Assembly (NCBI GenBank): GCA_937892845.1
Contig: CALBGP010000032.1
Location: forward strand, 1 to 64,000
Direction of reading: 5' to 3'
DNA: 64,000 nt
From: an uncultured Eggerthellaceae bacterium
Lineage (GTDB): Bacteria; Actinomycetota; Coriobacteriia; Coriobacteriales; Eggerthellaceae
This document shows, in pieces, positions 9,601-17,964 of this stretch. Made by a program: the position numbers and the translations under genes. Position 1 is the first letter of the stretch; each line of letters starts with the position of its first letter. The notes below the pieces were generated by a model. That model was given only the letters and a program-made list of their open reading frames with translations, was not told where the DNA came from and ran no database searches.

Positions 9601-10231
9601 GTTCTGGATGTTCGGCGGCGACGGCTGGGCCTACGACATAGGCTTCGGCGGCCTAGACCACGTGGTTGCCAGCGGCGCCAACGTGAACGTACTGGTGGTT
9701 GACACCGAAGTGTATTCCAACACCGGCGGCCAAAGCTCCAAGGCCACGCCCGCGGGCGCAGTGGCGCAGTTCGCGGCCAGCGGCAAGAAGACCGGCAAGA
9801 AGGATCTGGGTGCCATCCTCATGAACTACGGCAACGTCTACGTGGCGCAGGTTGCCATGGGCGCGAACTACAATCAGCTGGTCAAAGCCATGAAGGAGGC
9901 CGAAGAGTACGACGGCCCATCCGTGATCATCGCATACGCACCTTGCGTTTCACACGGCCTGAAATGCGGCATGCATGACGTCCAGGGCGAAATGAAGCGC
10001 GCCGTGGAAAGCGGATACTGGACGCTGTACCGCTACGACCCGCGCCGCGAGCAGCCCATGACGTTGGATTCCAAAGAGCCAACCATGGATTACATGGACT
10101 TCGTCTCCGGCGAAACCCGCTTCGCTTCGCTTGCGAAAACCTTCCCGGATGAAGCCGAAAGGCTGTTCGACCAGGGAAAACAGGACGCACTGCGGCGCCT
10201 GGACCGCTATCGCGGCATGGCGCAGCAGTAG
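6638..10231 (+). CDS. nifJ: Pyruvate:ferredoxin (flavodoxin) oxidoreductase
   Basis: The 1197-residue single-chain enzyme converts a 2-oxo acid (normally pyruvate) and CoA to acyl-CoA, CO2 and reduced ferredoxin in the cytoplasm. It shows the family order: N-terminal domain I with YPITPSSPMAEH, a CoA/domain-III region, two ferredoxin clusters CIQCNRCAFVCP (from residue 697) and CTSCGSCANVCP (from 755), the proximal-cluster region CAGCGE with NATGCSQ, and the thiamine-diphosphate site GGDGWAYDIGFGG (about 993-1005) followed by VYSNTGGQ. Length is normal for the family. The start follows GAGGGG. It is the third gene of an operon with a LeuA-like protein and an acyl-CoA synthetase fusion. The specificity could be for pyruvate or for a pathway-specific 2-oxo acid. 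Confidence 0.96.
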   Translation: MSNYVTVDGNQAAAHVAYDFTEVAAIYPITPSSPMAEHTDRWSAQGRLNMFGQRVQLTEMQSEAGAIGAIHGVLQAGALGTSFTSSQGLMLMVPVLYRIAGERLPGVLHVASRTVGTHALSIFGDHSDVMACRDTGFAQLSSGSVQEAADMAAVAHLAAVKASIPFMHFFDGFRTSHELSRIDMPDTEDLAALMDTEALERFRARALNPEHPMLRATVQNGDVYFQIREANNTAYDELADVVESVMAQVASVTGREHHVFDYYGAADATDVVVAMGSVAGTVQEACDYLNAKAQVEGTGRRYGFLQVHLYRPFSAKHFLGALPKSVRRIAVMDRCKCMGSAGEPLFLDVSSVIADSDRAGEVLVIGGRYGLSSKDTDTAQIVAVFENLAAPDPVRGFTVGITDDVTGLSLPVHALEDFDDADTYSCKFWGLGGDGTVGANHNTIRILADCADMFAQAYFEYDSKKSFGVTKSHLRLSKKPIRSTYYVKRADFVACHNQSYVHQYDMVGEVKPGGTFLLNTSWTAEELDANLPAAMKREIARKHIRLFTVDAIEIANRLGLGSHINTVLQAAFFKIAGLMPAEEALARMKDAARTSYARKGDAVVAKNVAAIEEGAAKCTEVAVPASWADAEADAPAADENLPAAVTGILRPVNAQKGDDLPVSAFAGYEDGVMDMGLTAYEKRGIAVKTPAWNADACIQCNRCAFVCPHAAIRPYLVNGEEAAAAPAGFETVALKGGKNLPEDMRYTIQVSQFDCTSCGSCANVCPANALSMEPAQLTDAARELWDFGLGLSDKGRVFDPYTVKGSQFKQPLIEFSAACAGCGETPYAKLLTQLYGDRVYWANATGCSQAWGSPFPGIPYTTDKRGFGPAWTNSLFENNAELALGLYLGSTQQRAAEKARVEKLVRVLGCGLENPKDGKGDNPEPSAMNAVLEACERYLEALDSFDGSRAAADQLVAAIEGSLDSLTNSAKAASADVLKFKDQLAKKTFWMFGGDGWAYDIGFGGLDHVVASGANVNVLVVDTEVYSNTGGQSSKATPAGAVAQFAASGKKTGKKDLGAILMNYGNVYVAQVAMGANYNQLVKAMKEAEEYDGPSVIIAYAPCVSHGLKCGMHDVQGEMKRAVESGYWTLYRYDPRREQPMTLDSKEPTMDYMDFVSGETRFASLAKTFPDEAERLFDQGKQDALRRLDRYRGMAQQ

Positions 10232-10275
10232 CGAATCACCCGTGCAACCCAAGGCGATACGTCCCTTGCGCATCA

Positions 10276-10319
10276 AAAGCCTGCAAGCATCCTGCAAGAA
10301 CAGCGTGCCTGCAGGCTTT
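10276..10319 (+). terminator. Terminator after the nifJ operon
   Basis: Ten-base arms AAAGCCTGCA and TGCAGGCTTT enclose a long loop that can fold further. The right arm is followed by a C/T-rich stretch (CTTCATCC). It lies 45 nt after the stop of the oxidoreductase gene and before the toxin-antitoxin promoter. Confidence 0.6.
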
Positions 10320-10369
10320 CTTCATCCCTCCCCAAGACGTCCATACGTACGGCTTTGGCCTCTTTGGTG

Positions 10370-10386
10370 TGTTACAATGTATTACA
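10370..10386 (+). promoter_or_regulatory. Likely promoter/operator of the toxin-antitoxin pair
   Basis: The imperfect palindrome TGTTACAATGTATTACA contains a good -10 hexamer, TACAAT (10373-10378), and lies 23 nt before the antitoxin ATG. Type II antitoxins usually bind a palindrome that overlaps their own -10, so this is the probable operator. A convincing -35 is not visible. Confidence 0.45.
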
Positions 10387-10408
10387 TCATCGAACAAGGA
10401 GGCACATT

Positions 10409-10633
10409 ATGGGAAGTGCCACCATTACCATTCGGCTCGACAGTTCGGAAAAGGAATTGATCACCGACTATGCTGCCGCATTCGGGACTTCAGTTTCCGA
10501 ACTTGCGCGCAAGGTCATACTCGAACACATCGAAGATGAACTAGATCTGAAAGCATGGGAAGAAGCCAAGGCGGAATTCGAATCAGACCCCGACACCGTC
10601 TCTGCTGCCGAGATTGCCCGAAAGTATCTCTGA
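10409..10633 (+). CDS. RelB/DinJ-like antitoxin (DUF6290-type)
   Basis: A 74-residue antitoxin of the ribbon-helix-helix kind. The N-terminus ATITIRLDSSEKELITDYAA is the DNA-binding strand and first helix, followed by SVSELARKVILEHI. The acidic C-terminal half (DELDLKAWEEAKAEFESD) would wrap and block the toxin. The start follows AAGGAGG with 7-nt spacing, and upstream in-frame codons lack coding character. The stop is one base before the toxin ATG, which is typical of co-translated pairs. The pair presumably regulates its own promoter. Confidence 0.88.
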   Translation: MGSATITIRLDSSEKELITDYAAAFGTSVSELARKVILEHIEDELDLKAWEEAKAEFESDPDTVSAAEIARKYL

Positions 10634-10634
10634 T

Positions 10635-10898
10635 ATGTGGCGCCTGGTATTCTCAAAGCGCGCCGACAAGCAGCTCTCGAAGATGGACCCCGGCATACGT
10701 CGTGTAATCATTGCCTGGCTGCTGAAGAACATCGATGGATGCACGGATCCCCGTGCACATGGCAAGGGCCTTACCGCCGACAAATCAGGAAAATGGCGAT
10801 ACAGAATCGGCGACTACCGCGTTCTGTGCGAAATCAGGGATGAAGAGCTCATCGTCCTCGCAATCGAAATCGGACATCGCCGAGAAATATTCGATTAG
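10635..10898 (+). CDS. relE: RelE/ParE-family toxin
   Basis: An 87-residue toxin of the RelE type, whose members cut mRNA in the ribosomal A site. The sequence follows the family closely: RLVFSKRADKQLSKMDP, IIAWLLKNIDG, PRAHGKGL, GKWRYRIGDYRVLCEI and a C-terminal EIGHRREIF. The Arg/Lys residues of the WRYRIGDYRVL region and the terminal GHRR motif fit the mRNA-contacting surface. It is full length and has no visible inactivating change. It starts one base after the antitoxin stop. Confidence 0.92.
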   Translation: MWRLVFSKRADKQLSKMDPGIRRVIIAWLLKNIDGCTDPRAHGKGLTADKSGKWRYRIGDYRVLCEIRDEELIVLAIEIGHRREIFD

Positions 10899-10996
10899 AC
10901 CCTTGCGACATCCATTTCAACTAGGAAGCGCCGGCATATCCGAAATCACTTAATACCCGCAAGCAAACACGCTCTCGGACTTCGTACAGTCCGAAA

Positions 10997-11545
10997 TCAG
11001 CTGCACAGGTAATCAGCGCGAAGGAAATCCTCTATCTCCTCCTCTTTCACCTCATAGAATCGAGGAAAAGGCATCGTGTTGTTATGGCTCCAAGTCAGAT
11101 GAACCACAAGAAACCCTTCGCCATCATGGAACAGTACATCATCGTTGCGTTCATTGCGCGCCATGGGAGTCAACTCTCGCAGCAGCAACGGATGCCCGGA
11201 AGGGAGCTCCTCTCGAAGCTCGGAAATCAAAGGGAATCTGTTTTCGGGCACAAACCAATTGAAATCGGGATATTCGCCGCCCAGAATCTCCAAGGCATCT
11301 TCGAGGTCCTGTTCGGCGAGCGCGACCTCATCCTCCCATTCGAGATCAGCGGCAATGCCTTCATCCATTTCGATGCGGTTATCGAGATGCTGACGGCTGA
11401 CTTCCTCGCCTTCATCCACAATGCGAACGGAAACCCCCAGATCGGCAAGCTGATCATAGGCATCGCGGACAGACCTCAGCAGCACCGCATCATCCCTGAT
11501 ACCCAGCTCATCGGTATCGGCAAAACCCGTAATGACGCGCCGCAT
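10997..11545 (-). CDS. Hypothetical acidic protein, 182 aa
   Basis: I do not recognise a named family. The protein is strongly acidic (many Glu/Asp in residues 40-95) and ends in a stretch, NDDVLFHDGEGFLVVHLTWS followed by FPRFYEV, of a kind seen in small uncharacterised bacterial proteins. There is no signal peptide or membrane segment. The ATG abuts the stop of the GtrA gene with no gap, so the two form an operon and this gene is translated by coupling. Confidence 0.7.
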   Translation of the reverse strand: MRRVITGFADTDELGIRDDAVLLRSVRDAYDQLADLGVSVRIVDEGEEVSRQHLDNRIEMDEGIAADLEWEDEVALAEQDLEDALEILGGEYPDFNWFVPENRFPLISELREELPSGHPLLLRELTPMARNERNDDVLFHDGEGFLVVHLTWSHNNTMPFPRFYEVKEEEIEDFLRADYLCS

Positions 11546-11950
11546 CTACCTGAAGATCACCCATTTGCACAGGCAGAATCCCCACACGCCCTGCATGGCC
11601 ATGGTCGCAAGCTTGCCCGCCATCTGAGGCCATCCGAAAACCGAAGCCGTGATGTCGATGAACCAGGTGCCGAACAGGAAATTCCACACATACAGAAGCA
11701 CGAACAAAGCCACGCTGCGCCAGAAATGGCCCGACGCCTTGAACGTCACATTGCGGTTCATGAGGAAATTGAGCGATCCCGAGCAGGCAACAGCTATGCC
11801 GTTCGCCAAACCCGTGGCCAAACCCGCAATCTGCAGAACCGCGAACACCCCGAACTCGACGAGCGTCTGGGCTATGGATACGCCGTAATACGTGAACGCC
11901 TGACGGAAAAATCCGCCGATAGATAGCGCATTCGGGCCTTCAACCAACAT
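11546..11950 (-). CDS. GtrA family membrane protein
   Basis: This 134-residue protein has four predicted membrane segments and the GtrA hallmarks: FFRQAFTYYGVSIAQTLVEFGVFAVL at the start, GIAVACSGSLNFLMNRNVTF in the middle and CKWVIFR at the end. GtrA proteins are thought to help move lipid-linked sugars for cell-wall or teichoic-acid glycosylation. Length is normal. It is first in a two-gene minus-strand operon with an acidic hypothetical protein. Confidence 0.88.
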   Translation of the reverse strand: MLVEGPNALSIGGFFRQAFTYYGVSIAQTLVEFGVFAVLQIAGLATGLANGIAVACSGSLNFLMNRNVTFKASGHFWRSVALFVLLYVWNFLFGTWFIDITASVFGWPQMAGKLATMAMQGVWGFCLCKWVIFR

Positions 11951-12205
11951 CCTGCAAGCATCCTATCCATCGAAACAATCAGTGCCAGTGAAGCATGCTA
12001 GTCCAAGCTGGAGGCAGTTTCTCCCTCACGCCCGCAACGCCACGCAATCGTCACGCAGCAAAAAATCTAGAGTCCCCCACAGTGTACTCACGAACAGAGC
12101 GGGCGAGATAGCATGTCCCCATACAAACCGAATATGTGGCGCATCACGGATCTGCGAATACAGGGCGCGCATGACCGGCGTCGGACAAAGAAGATGAGGG
12201 CAGCT

Positions 12206-13843
12206 ATGGACAATGAACTCGATCATATCATCGAAGGCATAGAATCCGGACTCACCGGTGATTTCGAAATTGATGCAACCATGCTTCAAAATGCCATGGA
12301 GCAGTTCAAAGACCATCCTGCTGCAACCGAGATAGCGCGCGAATGCGGCAGAATCCTGTACGAAATCTTACCCGAGGACCGAAAAGACGACCTGCATTCC
12401 GCCATGGAGCAGGATCTCGATCCGTACTTCAAGACAATGGAGCACGCGTTCGGCCTCCTTCATCAGGGAGATGCCCAGGCGGCACTGGATGAGATTCTGC
12501 CTCTTTGCAAGCAGTTCCGCGAAGGAGAAGACCAGGGCCTATTCGGCGATGATGCAGTGAACCGCTATTTCAACCTGGACTCTCTGGTCCAGCATATGAT
12601 GGCCGCGCTTTCCATCTCCGAAGGCCAGGAACTGAGGATCGCCCCTCTTCCATTCGCGAAGGCGTACTCCGTCTGCGCTTCTGCGCTGTTCGAATGCGGC
12701 CGTCACGACGAAGCCATCACATGGCTCGAAAAGGCGCTGCGATGGAACCCCTTCCAGCCGTTCTATTACTTCGAGATTTCGGAAAACCATAAGGCGATGA
12801 GCCGTTTCGACCTTGCCGACCAGTGGGACGACAGGGCCTACCCCTACGTGGCGGATGCAATCGCGCTGGCACGCTGGTATCGAGCCAAAGGATTCTGCTC
12901 CGTCGAAAGAGGCGAAGCCGAACTTGCTGCAGCGGAATACTTGGTCAGCATGGCATATCATCCGACCGAAGCCGCCTTGAACGAAATCGCCTACATCGAG
13001 GAAAGATTCGGCATGGACTTCTCGGACATGGAGCTCGAAGACGCCGCAAGCGCCCTGGAAAACCGCGGCGTGCCCGTCGGAGCCAGCGCCAACGCCCTGG
13101 AGGCACTGGCAGAGACCCTTCGCATGGCTTTGAGCCATGAGGATCCGGAGCTTGCCCGCGACATCGCATCCGACCTCTACGACCTGACCTTCGACCCTCA
13201 TGTCGCCGACCTGCTGGACGAATTGGACGAAGCCCTGAACACGGAGGTTCCCGGCTGCCCCTTTGCCATGCCTGAAGGATACGCAAGGCTCAAAGCTGCA
13301 CCGGATGACCCGGAAGGACAAATCTCGTTCGGCAGCCAGACCGACCAGTGCGTGGCAATCGTGCACATCAGGCCGCTACCCGAAGGTGAATGCCCGATGA
13401 ACCCGAACCACCCTGAAGAGGCCATTGCGGGAATCCACCGCACCCACAGGGAAAACCAAGGGCTCATCGAGGTTGAGCCCTTCGCGTCGGGCTCAGGCGT
13501 CAGGGGCATCTACAGCATCGTGAAAACCCTGCTCAAACCGTCTGGAGTCCAATACTGCCTCACTTTGCACATGGATGCCGGCGGCACATCGTTCGAAGTG
13601 CAAGGATTCTTCGAAGAGCAGGGCATCACCGGCATGCGAGATGCGATGATCTTCAACGAAGCCAGGGAGTCAGGCGCAATCGGCGATGACCTGAAAGGCT
13701 GGATGCAGGATCCGTACAACCCCGACCACGACCGCGGCACGCAGATGAACCTCTCCGAATCTCGTCGCTACGACAGCAGATTCCCCGAACATCCGCTGTC
13801 CGTATGCAGGAGCCTCGTTGCCCATATCATCGAAAGCATATGA
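12206..13843 (+). CDS. Large TPR-like hypothetical protein
   Basis: A 545-residue soluble protein. Residues of about 60-260 contain degenerate tetratricopeptide-type helices (for example HDEAITWLEKALRWNPFQPFYYF and GEAELAAAEYLVSMAYHPTEA). The C-terminal third, from about residue 370, reads as an alpha/beta domain without a family I can name. The start at 12206 follows GAGGG with 5-nt spacing, and the residues encoded upstream in the same frame are unlikely to be translated. It stands alone: a 255-nt intergenic region lies before it and 200 nt follow. A role as a protein-binding scaffold is only an inference. Confidence 0.72.
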   Translation: MDNELDHIIEGIESGLTGDFEIDATMLQNAMEQFKDHPAATEIARECGRILYEILPEDRKDDLHSAMEQDLDPYFKTMEHAFGLLHQGDAQAALDEILPLCKQFREGEDQGLFGDDAVNRYFNLDSLVQHMMAALSISEGQELRIAPLPFAKAYSVCASALFECGRHDEAITWLEKALRWNPFQPFYYFEISENHKAMSRFDLADQWDDRAYPYVADAIALARWYRAKGFCSVERGEAELAAAEYLVSMAYHPTEAALNEIAYIEERFGMDFSDMELEDAASALENRGVPVGASANALEALAETLRMALSHEDPELARDIASDLYDLTFDPHVADLLDELDEALNTEVPGCPFAMPEGYARLKAAPDDPEGQISFGSQTDQCVAIVHIRPLPEGECPMNPNHPEEAIAGIHRTHRENQGLIEVEPFASGSGVRGIYSIVKTLLKPSGVQYCLTLHMDAGGTSFEVQGFFEEQGITGMRDAMIFNEARESGAIGDDLKGWMQDPYNPDHDRGTQMNLSESRRYDSRFPEHPLSVCRSLVAHIIESI

Positions 13844-14046
13844 CCCAGGCAACGCCCATCCGCACGTGAAGCGCCTCGTCAGACAGCCTTCCCTCCATAT
13901 GGATGAATTGCCATGACAATGGGGCGATGATTCGATTTCCCGCATGCGCACCTGCATTCGGCCGCAATGCGCAATAGGATTGTCAACGCAATCGAACACG
14001 CGCCCGCGGCGGCACCGCAAGGCACATACGGACAGGAGCGAACCCC

Positions 14047-14565
14047 ATGGAAGATAAAACATATTCGGTGGTTTTCAGCAGCAGGACCGGCAACACGAAG
14101 ATGCTCGCACAGGCTTTGCGCACGGCTCTTCCCTCAGAAGGCTGCCTTTACTTCGGAACCGCGCAGGATGCGGGCGAAGACGCCCTGTCGGCGCGCACCG
14201 TATACGTGGGTTTCTGGACCGATAAAGGCACCGCAGACCCGGCAACCTTGGCCTTCCTGGAAGGGCTGTACGGCAAACGTGTCTTCCTATTCGGCACGGC
14301 AGGTTTCGGCGGCAGCGACGAATACTTCGCCAAAATCCTGCGTTCCGTGGAGGATGCCGTCGCACAGGACAACACGATCGCCGGCTCGTTCATATGCCAG
14401 GGTAAGATGCCGGAAACCGTGCGGGCTCGCTATGTGAAGATGCAGCAAGACGGCAGCATGCCCAACGCTGACGAGCTGATTGCCAATTTCGATCGCGCTC
14501 TGGCCCATCCCGACCAACGCGATGTAGAGGAGCTGCGCAACGCCGTTGCCCGCGCTGCGATTTGA
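14047..14565 (+). CDS. Flavodoxin family protein (BilS-type)
   Basis: A 172-residue flavodoxin with the FMN phosphate loop SSRTGNTK near the N-terminus (residues 11-18). It then shows the signatures of the Flavodoxin_4 group: VGFWTDKGTADPATLAFLEGL, VFLFGTAGFGG, FICQGKM and an ending AHPDQRDVEEL. Such proteins carry electrons to reductases; one member, BilS, assists bilirubin reductase in gut bacteria. No bilirubin reductase gene is adjacent here, so the partner is unknown. The start has GGAG upstream. It is monocistronic. Confidence 0.85.
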   Translation: MEDKTYSVVFSSRTGNTKMLAQALRTALPSEGCLYFGTAQDAGEDALSARTVYVGFWTDKGTADPATLAFLEGLYGKRVFLFGTAGFGGSDEYFAKILRSVEDAVAQDNTIAGSFICQGKMPETVRARYVKMQQDGSMPNADELIANFDRALAHPDQRDVEELRNAVARAAI

Positions 14566-14696
14566 CACAACCGTTTTCTGAAGCGTTCATAAACTTGACA
14601 TTCCCCTTACCTGTCGCTGACGTGCCGGCGAGATGATTGCAAACCGATATGGTTTGAAACGTCGGCCGCAAGCCGAACAAACGGAAGGAGAATGCA

Positions 14697-17099
14697 TTGA
14701 GCCAGATAGCGCGCGCCGCCGACTCCGTCAGCAGGAGGAGCTTTTTCAAGATAGTCATCGCCGGGGCAGGAGCAGCATGCCTTGCGGGCGGATCGGCGAA
14801 AGCCTGGGCGGCGGAAACCCCGCTTCCCAAGCCTGTCAAGATTGCTATCATGTCTGACCTGCATTACTTCTCCACTTCGCTGTGGAGCGACTGCCCCGAT
14901 TACACCACCGCGGAAAACTCCGACCGCAAGATGTTCAAGGAAAGCGGCGCCATCCTGGATGCCGCTCTGGCCAGCATCGTGGCTGCGCGTCCCGACATCG
15001 TGATCGTTCCCGGCGACCTGACAAAAGACAGTGAAGTCGTCTGCCATGAAGAAGCGCACGCCAAGATAGCCGCCGCACGCGAACAGCTGAAGGCGGCTGG
15101 CGTCGACACCAAGTTCTTCGTCATCAACGGCAACCATGACGTGAACAACACCAACGGCCTCGACTTCTCCAGCGGCGCGGCCGAACAAGCCGAGCTGGCC
15201 GATCCCGCACGCTTCCGCGAGATCTGGGCGGATTGCGGCTACGGCGAGGGCAGCATCCTGTATGCGCCCGAAAGCTCCGGCGCCGGCAGCCTGTCCTATA
15301 TCGCACGCCCCGTCGAAGGCATCACGCTGATCGCCGTTGATTCCTGCAAGTACAGCGCCGACCAGACGTCCACGGGAACCGACGAGCATGAGACCAGCGG
15401 AGTGATCGGGGCCGACCTTCTTGCCTGGATAACCGCCAACGCCGCCCAGGCCCGCGCCAATGGCGACGTGGTCGTGGTCGCCCAGCACCACGGTGTCGTG
15501 CCCCACTTCGACGACGAACCCACGCTCTTGGGCGAATACTTGGTGGACAACTACGAAACCGTTGCGCCCGCTTACGCCGATGCGGGCGTTTCGGTGGTAT
15601 TCACCGGGCACATGCACGCCAACGACGTCTCCTCCTACACCTCTCCCGCGGGCAGCGTGCTGCACGACATCGAAACCGACTCCCTTGCCACCTATCCCTC
15701 CTACATCAGGACGGGTGAAGTCTCCTGGGCCGAAAGCAAAGGCTCCATCGATGCCACCTTGTCCGTCGACGTGGCGGCCCTCGGGGCGGTGGCATACGGC
15801 TCCTACGCCGACCGCATTCCCGGCGCCCAGGACATTGCGGACATCACCGCATACGGCAAGGAGCGCACGCTCACCCAAAGCGTCGTCGACACCTTGGCCA
15901 AAGAGGTCGTAAGCGGGCTTTTGGCCCAGATGGCCGCAACGGGCGGCATCAAACCGGCCATCGCCGGACTCCTGGGGGTCTCGCCCGACGAACTCGACGC
16001 CCAGCTGTTCGGCCTGGTTGCAGGCATGCTCCCCACCACCTTCGAAGAGGGTATGCGAGTGGCTCTTGCGAGCTTCAACTTCAGCATCTGGTTCGATACC
16101 GCAGCATCCCGTGTGAAAGTGGACCAATTCTCGGAGAAGGCCGCAGACGCGATACTGCTCGATACCCCCGTTGCCCTTGGAATGGGCGAAGAGCTTGAAG
16201 CCCAGGCCGCTGCCGAAGCCTATTCCATCGAAGCCGGCAACATCTCCTTCTACATCGACGCCGCAAGCTTCGCCGCCTTCTTCGGCGACGCCTGCGCAAA
16301 CATCGATACCGCCATCCTGGGAAACCCCGACTCGGCAACCCCGTTAGTGGGCACGCTGGTTGATGCCGTTCTCAACTATGCAGTCGACCAGCAGAATCAC
16401 ACGGTGCTGGGCCTTGTGGATTACGCCTACCAGACGCATCTGATGGGCGCAGAGGCATGCGAGGCGTGGGCGGAAGAGGCCATGGCCAAGGTTGCAGGCG
16501 GCGAAGGATTCGCAGAAGGCCTGCTTATGACCGTGCTGCGCTCCGCGGTCAACACCTCGCAGTCCGAACTGACGAACCTGCTCAGCACAGTCGCCCTCAA
16601 TGCAGAACTTCTGGTCATGAAAGGCAACGCGCACTTCATGACAACACTGGCACTGAACGTTCTGAAGTCGACCGTCAAAAACGCCGGCGATCTGGTAGGA
16701 TTCATCGCCAATGACGGGGAACTCGGCAACCTCATTCCCGACATGCCCGAGCTTTCGTCCTTCGCCCATAGCGCCCTGTACACGCTGAGCCACGACACCA
16801 ACGAAGCAAGCGACCACAGCTTCACGCGATCCATCCACGTGAAGACCGTCCAGCCAGGCGGCGGTACGGACGGCAGCGGGGACGGTAACGGTTCGGACAA
16901 TGTCAACCCGCCTGCTGGGGATGATGCGGGCAACGCCAACCCTCCCGCCGGCGGCAGCACTTCGCAGACCGGGTCCCAAGGCACCCTTCCGCAGACCGGC
17001 GATGATGCGGGAGCGCTGCTGGTGGGTGCCGCAGCGGTCGCAGGAGCCGGAGCCATCGCGGTCGGAACCATAGCCCACATGGCCAAGGAAGACCGCTAG
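14697..17099 (+). CDS. Tat-exported, LPXTG-anchored calcineurin-like phosphoesterase
   Basis: An 800-residue surface enzyme. The N-terminus has a Tat motif (SRRSFFKI) and hydrophobic stretch. Residues of about 45-310 carry the metallophosphoesterase signature in order: DLHYF, GDLTKD, NGNHDVN, an AQHHG site and GHMHAND. These bind two metal ions and hydrolyse phosphoesters. The C-terminus has a Gly/Ser/Asn-rich linker, LPQTG at 764-768, a hydrophobic helix and a charged tail, so sortase should attach it to the wall. It uses a TTG start at 14697, with GGAAGGAG six nt before. The substrate (nucleotide, phospholipid or other) is not evident. Confidence 0.92.
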   Translation: MSQIARAADSVSRRSFFKIVIAGAGAACLAGGSAKAWAAETPLPKPVKIAIMSDLHYFSTSLWSDCPDYTTAENSDRKMFKESGAILDAALASIVAARPDIVIVPGDLTKDSEVVCHEEAHAKIAAAREQLKAAGVDTKFFVINGNHDVNNTNGLDFSSGAAEQAELADPARFREIWADCGYGEGSILYAPESSGAGSLSYIARPVEGITLIAVDSCKYSADQTSTGTDEHETSGVIGADLLAWITANAAQARANGDVVVVAQHHGVVPHFDDEPTLLGEYLVDNYETVAPAYADAGVSVVFTGHMHANDVSSYTSPAGSVLHDIETDSLATYPSYIRTGEVSWAESKGSIDATLSVDVAALGAVAYGSYADRIPGAQDIADITAYGKERTLTQSVVDTLAKEVVSGLLAQMAATGGIKPAIAGLLGVSPDELDAQLFGLVAGMLPTTFEEGMRVALASFNFSIWFDTAASRVKVDQFSEKAADAILLDTPVALGMGEELEAQAAAEAYSIEAGNISFYIDAASFAAFFGDACANIDTAILGNPDSATPLVGTLVDAVLNYAVDQQNHTVLGLVDYAYQTHLMGAEACEAWAEEAMAKVAGGEGFAEGLLMTVLRSAVNTSQSELTNLLSTVALNAELLVMKGNAHFMTTLALNVLKSTVKNAGDLVGFIANDGELGNLIPDMPELSSFAHSALYTLSHDTNEASDHSFTRSIHVKTVQPGGGTDGSGDGNGSDNVNPPAGDDAGNANPPAGGSTSQTGSQGTLPQTGDDAGALLVGAAAVAGAGAIAVGTIAHMAKEDR

Positions 17100-17168
17100 G
17101 CAACCTCTGCACATCACGGTTACCGTGGAGTATCCTGAACGCATCATCGCCGTAACACAGGAGGCACC

Positions 17169-17936
17169 ATGGGCACCGAAAACACTGCCGATTCCGCATG
17201 CACCGCGGAGTCGGCAGCAGCATTCATCCAACGGGCTTTGGCCGAGCATGCCGACCCTGCGTATCGCGATTTCATGGCCAAGCTCATCCCCGCAGTGGAC
17301 CGAACGCGAATCCTCGGCGTCCGCACACCCGAACTGCGCCGCATCGCCAAGGAGCTTCGCCGACTTCCCGATGCAGATGAATATCTGCAATCCCTTCCTC
17401 ATGAAACATTCGAGGGGAACCAGATCCACGCCTTCGCCATTGTCTTGGAAAGCGATTACAGCCGCGCAGTTGCGCTCTACGACGCCTTCCTTCCCTATGT
17501 GGACAACTGGGCAACCTGCGACCAGATGCCCGTGGCCGTTCTGGCGAAGAGAGCCGATGAAACGCTTCTCCATATCGACCGATGGCTCGCCTCAGGACAC
17601 GCCTTCACCATGCGCTTCGCCATAGGCGCTCTCATGAGGCTGTACCTGGACGAACGCTTCGATGCCAGGCTCGCGCGAAAGGTTGCTGACTCTCGGCTGC
17701 CGGGAGCCAAAACTCCCCCAGCACCTGAATCCGACGCCTATTACGTCGACATGATGCGAGCGTGGTATTTTGCGGAAGCGCTGGTCAAGCAAGAAGCATC
17801 CACCCTGCCGTATCTGGAACGCAAGGGCGCGGACGCCCTGCTTGACGAATGGACGCGGCGCAAGGCAATCCAGAAAGCCATAGAAAGCCGACGCGTGCCC
17901 GACACCCTGAAAGAGCAGCTTCGATCGTTCAGGTAG
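17169..17936 (+). CDS. DNA alkylation repair protein, AlkD family
   Basis: A 255-residue all-helical HEAT-repeat DNA glycosylase of the AlkD type, which removes bulky or charged alkylated bases. Recognisable segments are DRTRILGVRTPELRRIAKEL, FEGNQIHAFAI, YDAFLPYVDNWATCDQM (with the conserved Trp and Asp of the active-site groove) and YVDMMRAWYFAEAL. Length and motif order are normal. The ATG follows ACAGGAGG. It sits alone between two surface-protein genes and converges on the next one through a shared terminator. Confidence 0.9.
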   Translation: MGTENTADSACTAESAAAFIQRALAEHADPAYRDFMAKLIPAVDRTRILGVRTPELRRIAKELRRLPDADEYLQSLPHETFEGNQIHAFAIVLESDYSRAVALYDAFLPYVDNWATCDQMPVAVLAKRADETLLHIDRWLASGHAFTMRFAIGALMRLYLDERFDARLARKVADSRLPGAKTPPAPESDAYYVDMMRAWYFAEALVKQEASTLPYLERKGADALLDEWTRRKAIQKAIESRRVPDTLKEQLRSFR

Positions 17937-17964
17937 ACAGAGCCGCAATCCGTCCGCAAACGAA

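Noticed and set aside
14607..16127. A 506-codon minus-strand open frame
   Set aside because: It is the shadow of the phosphoesterase gene, with Gly/Val/His-rich composition typical of GC-rich antisense frames.
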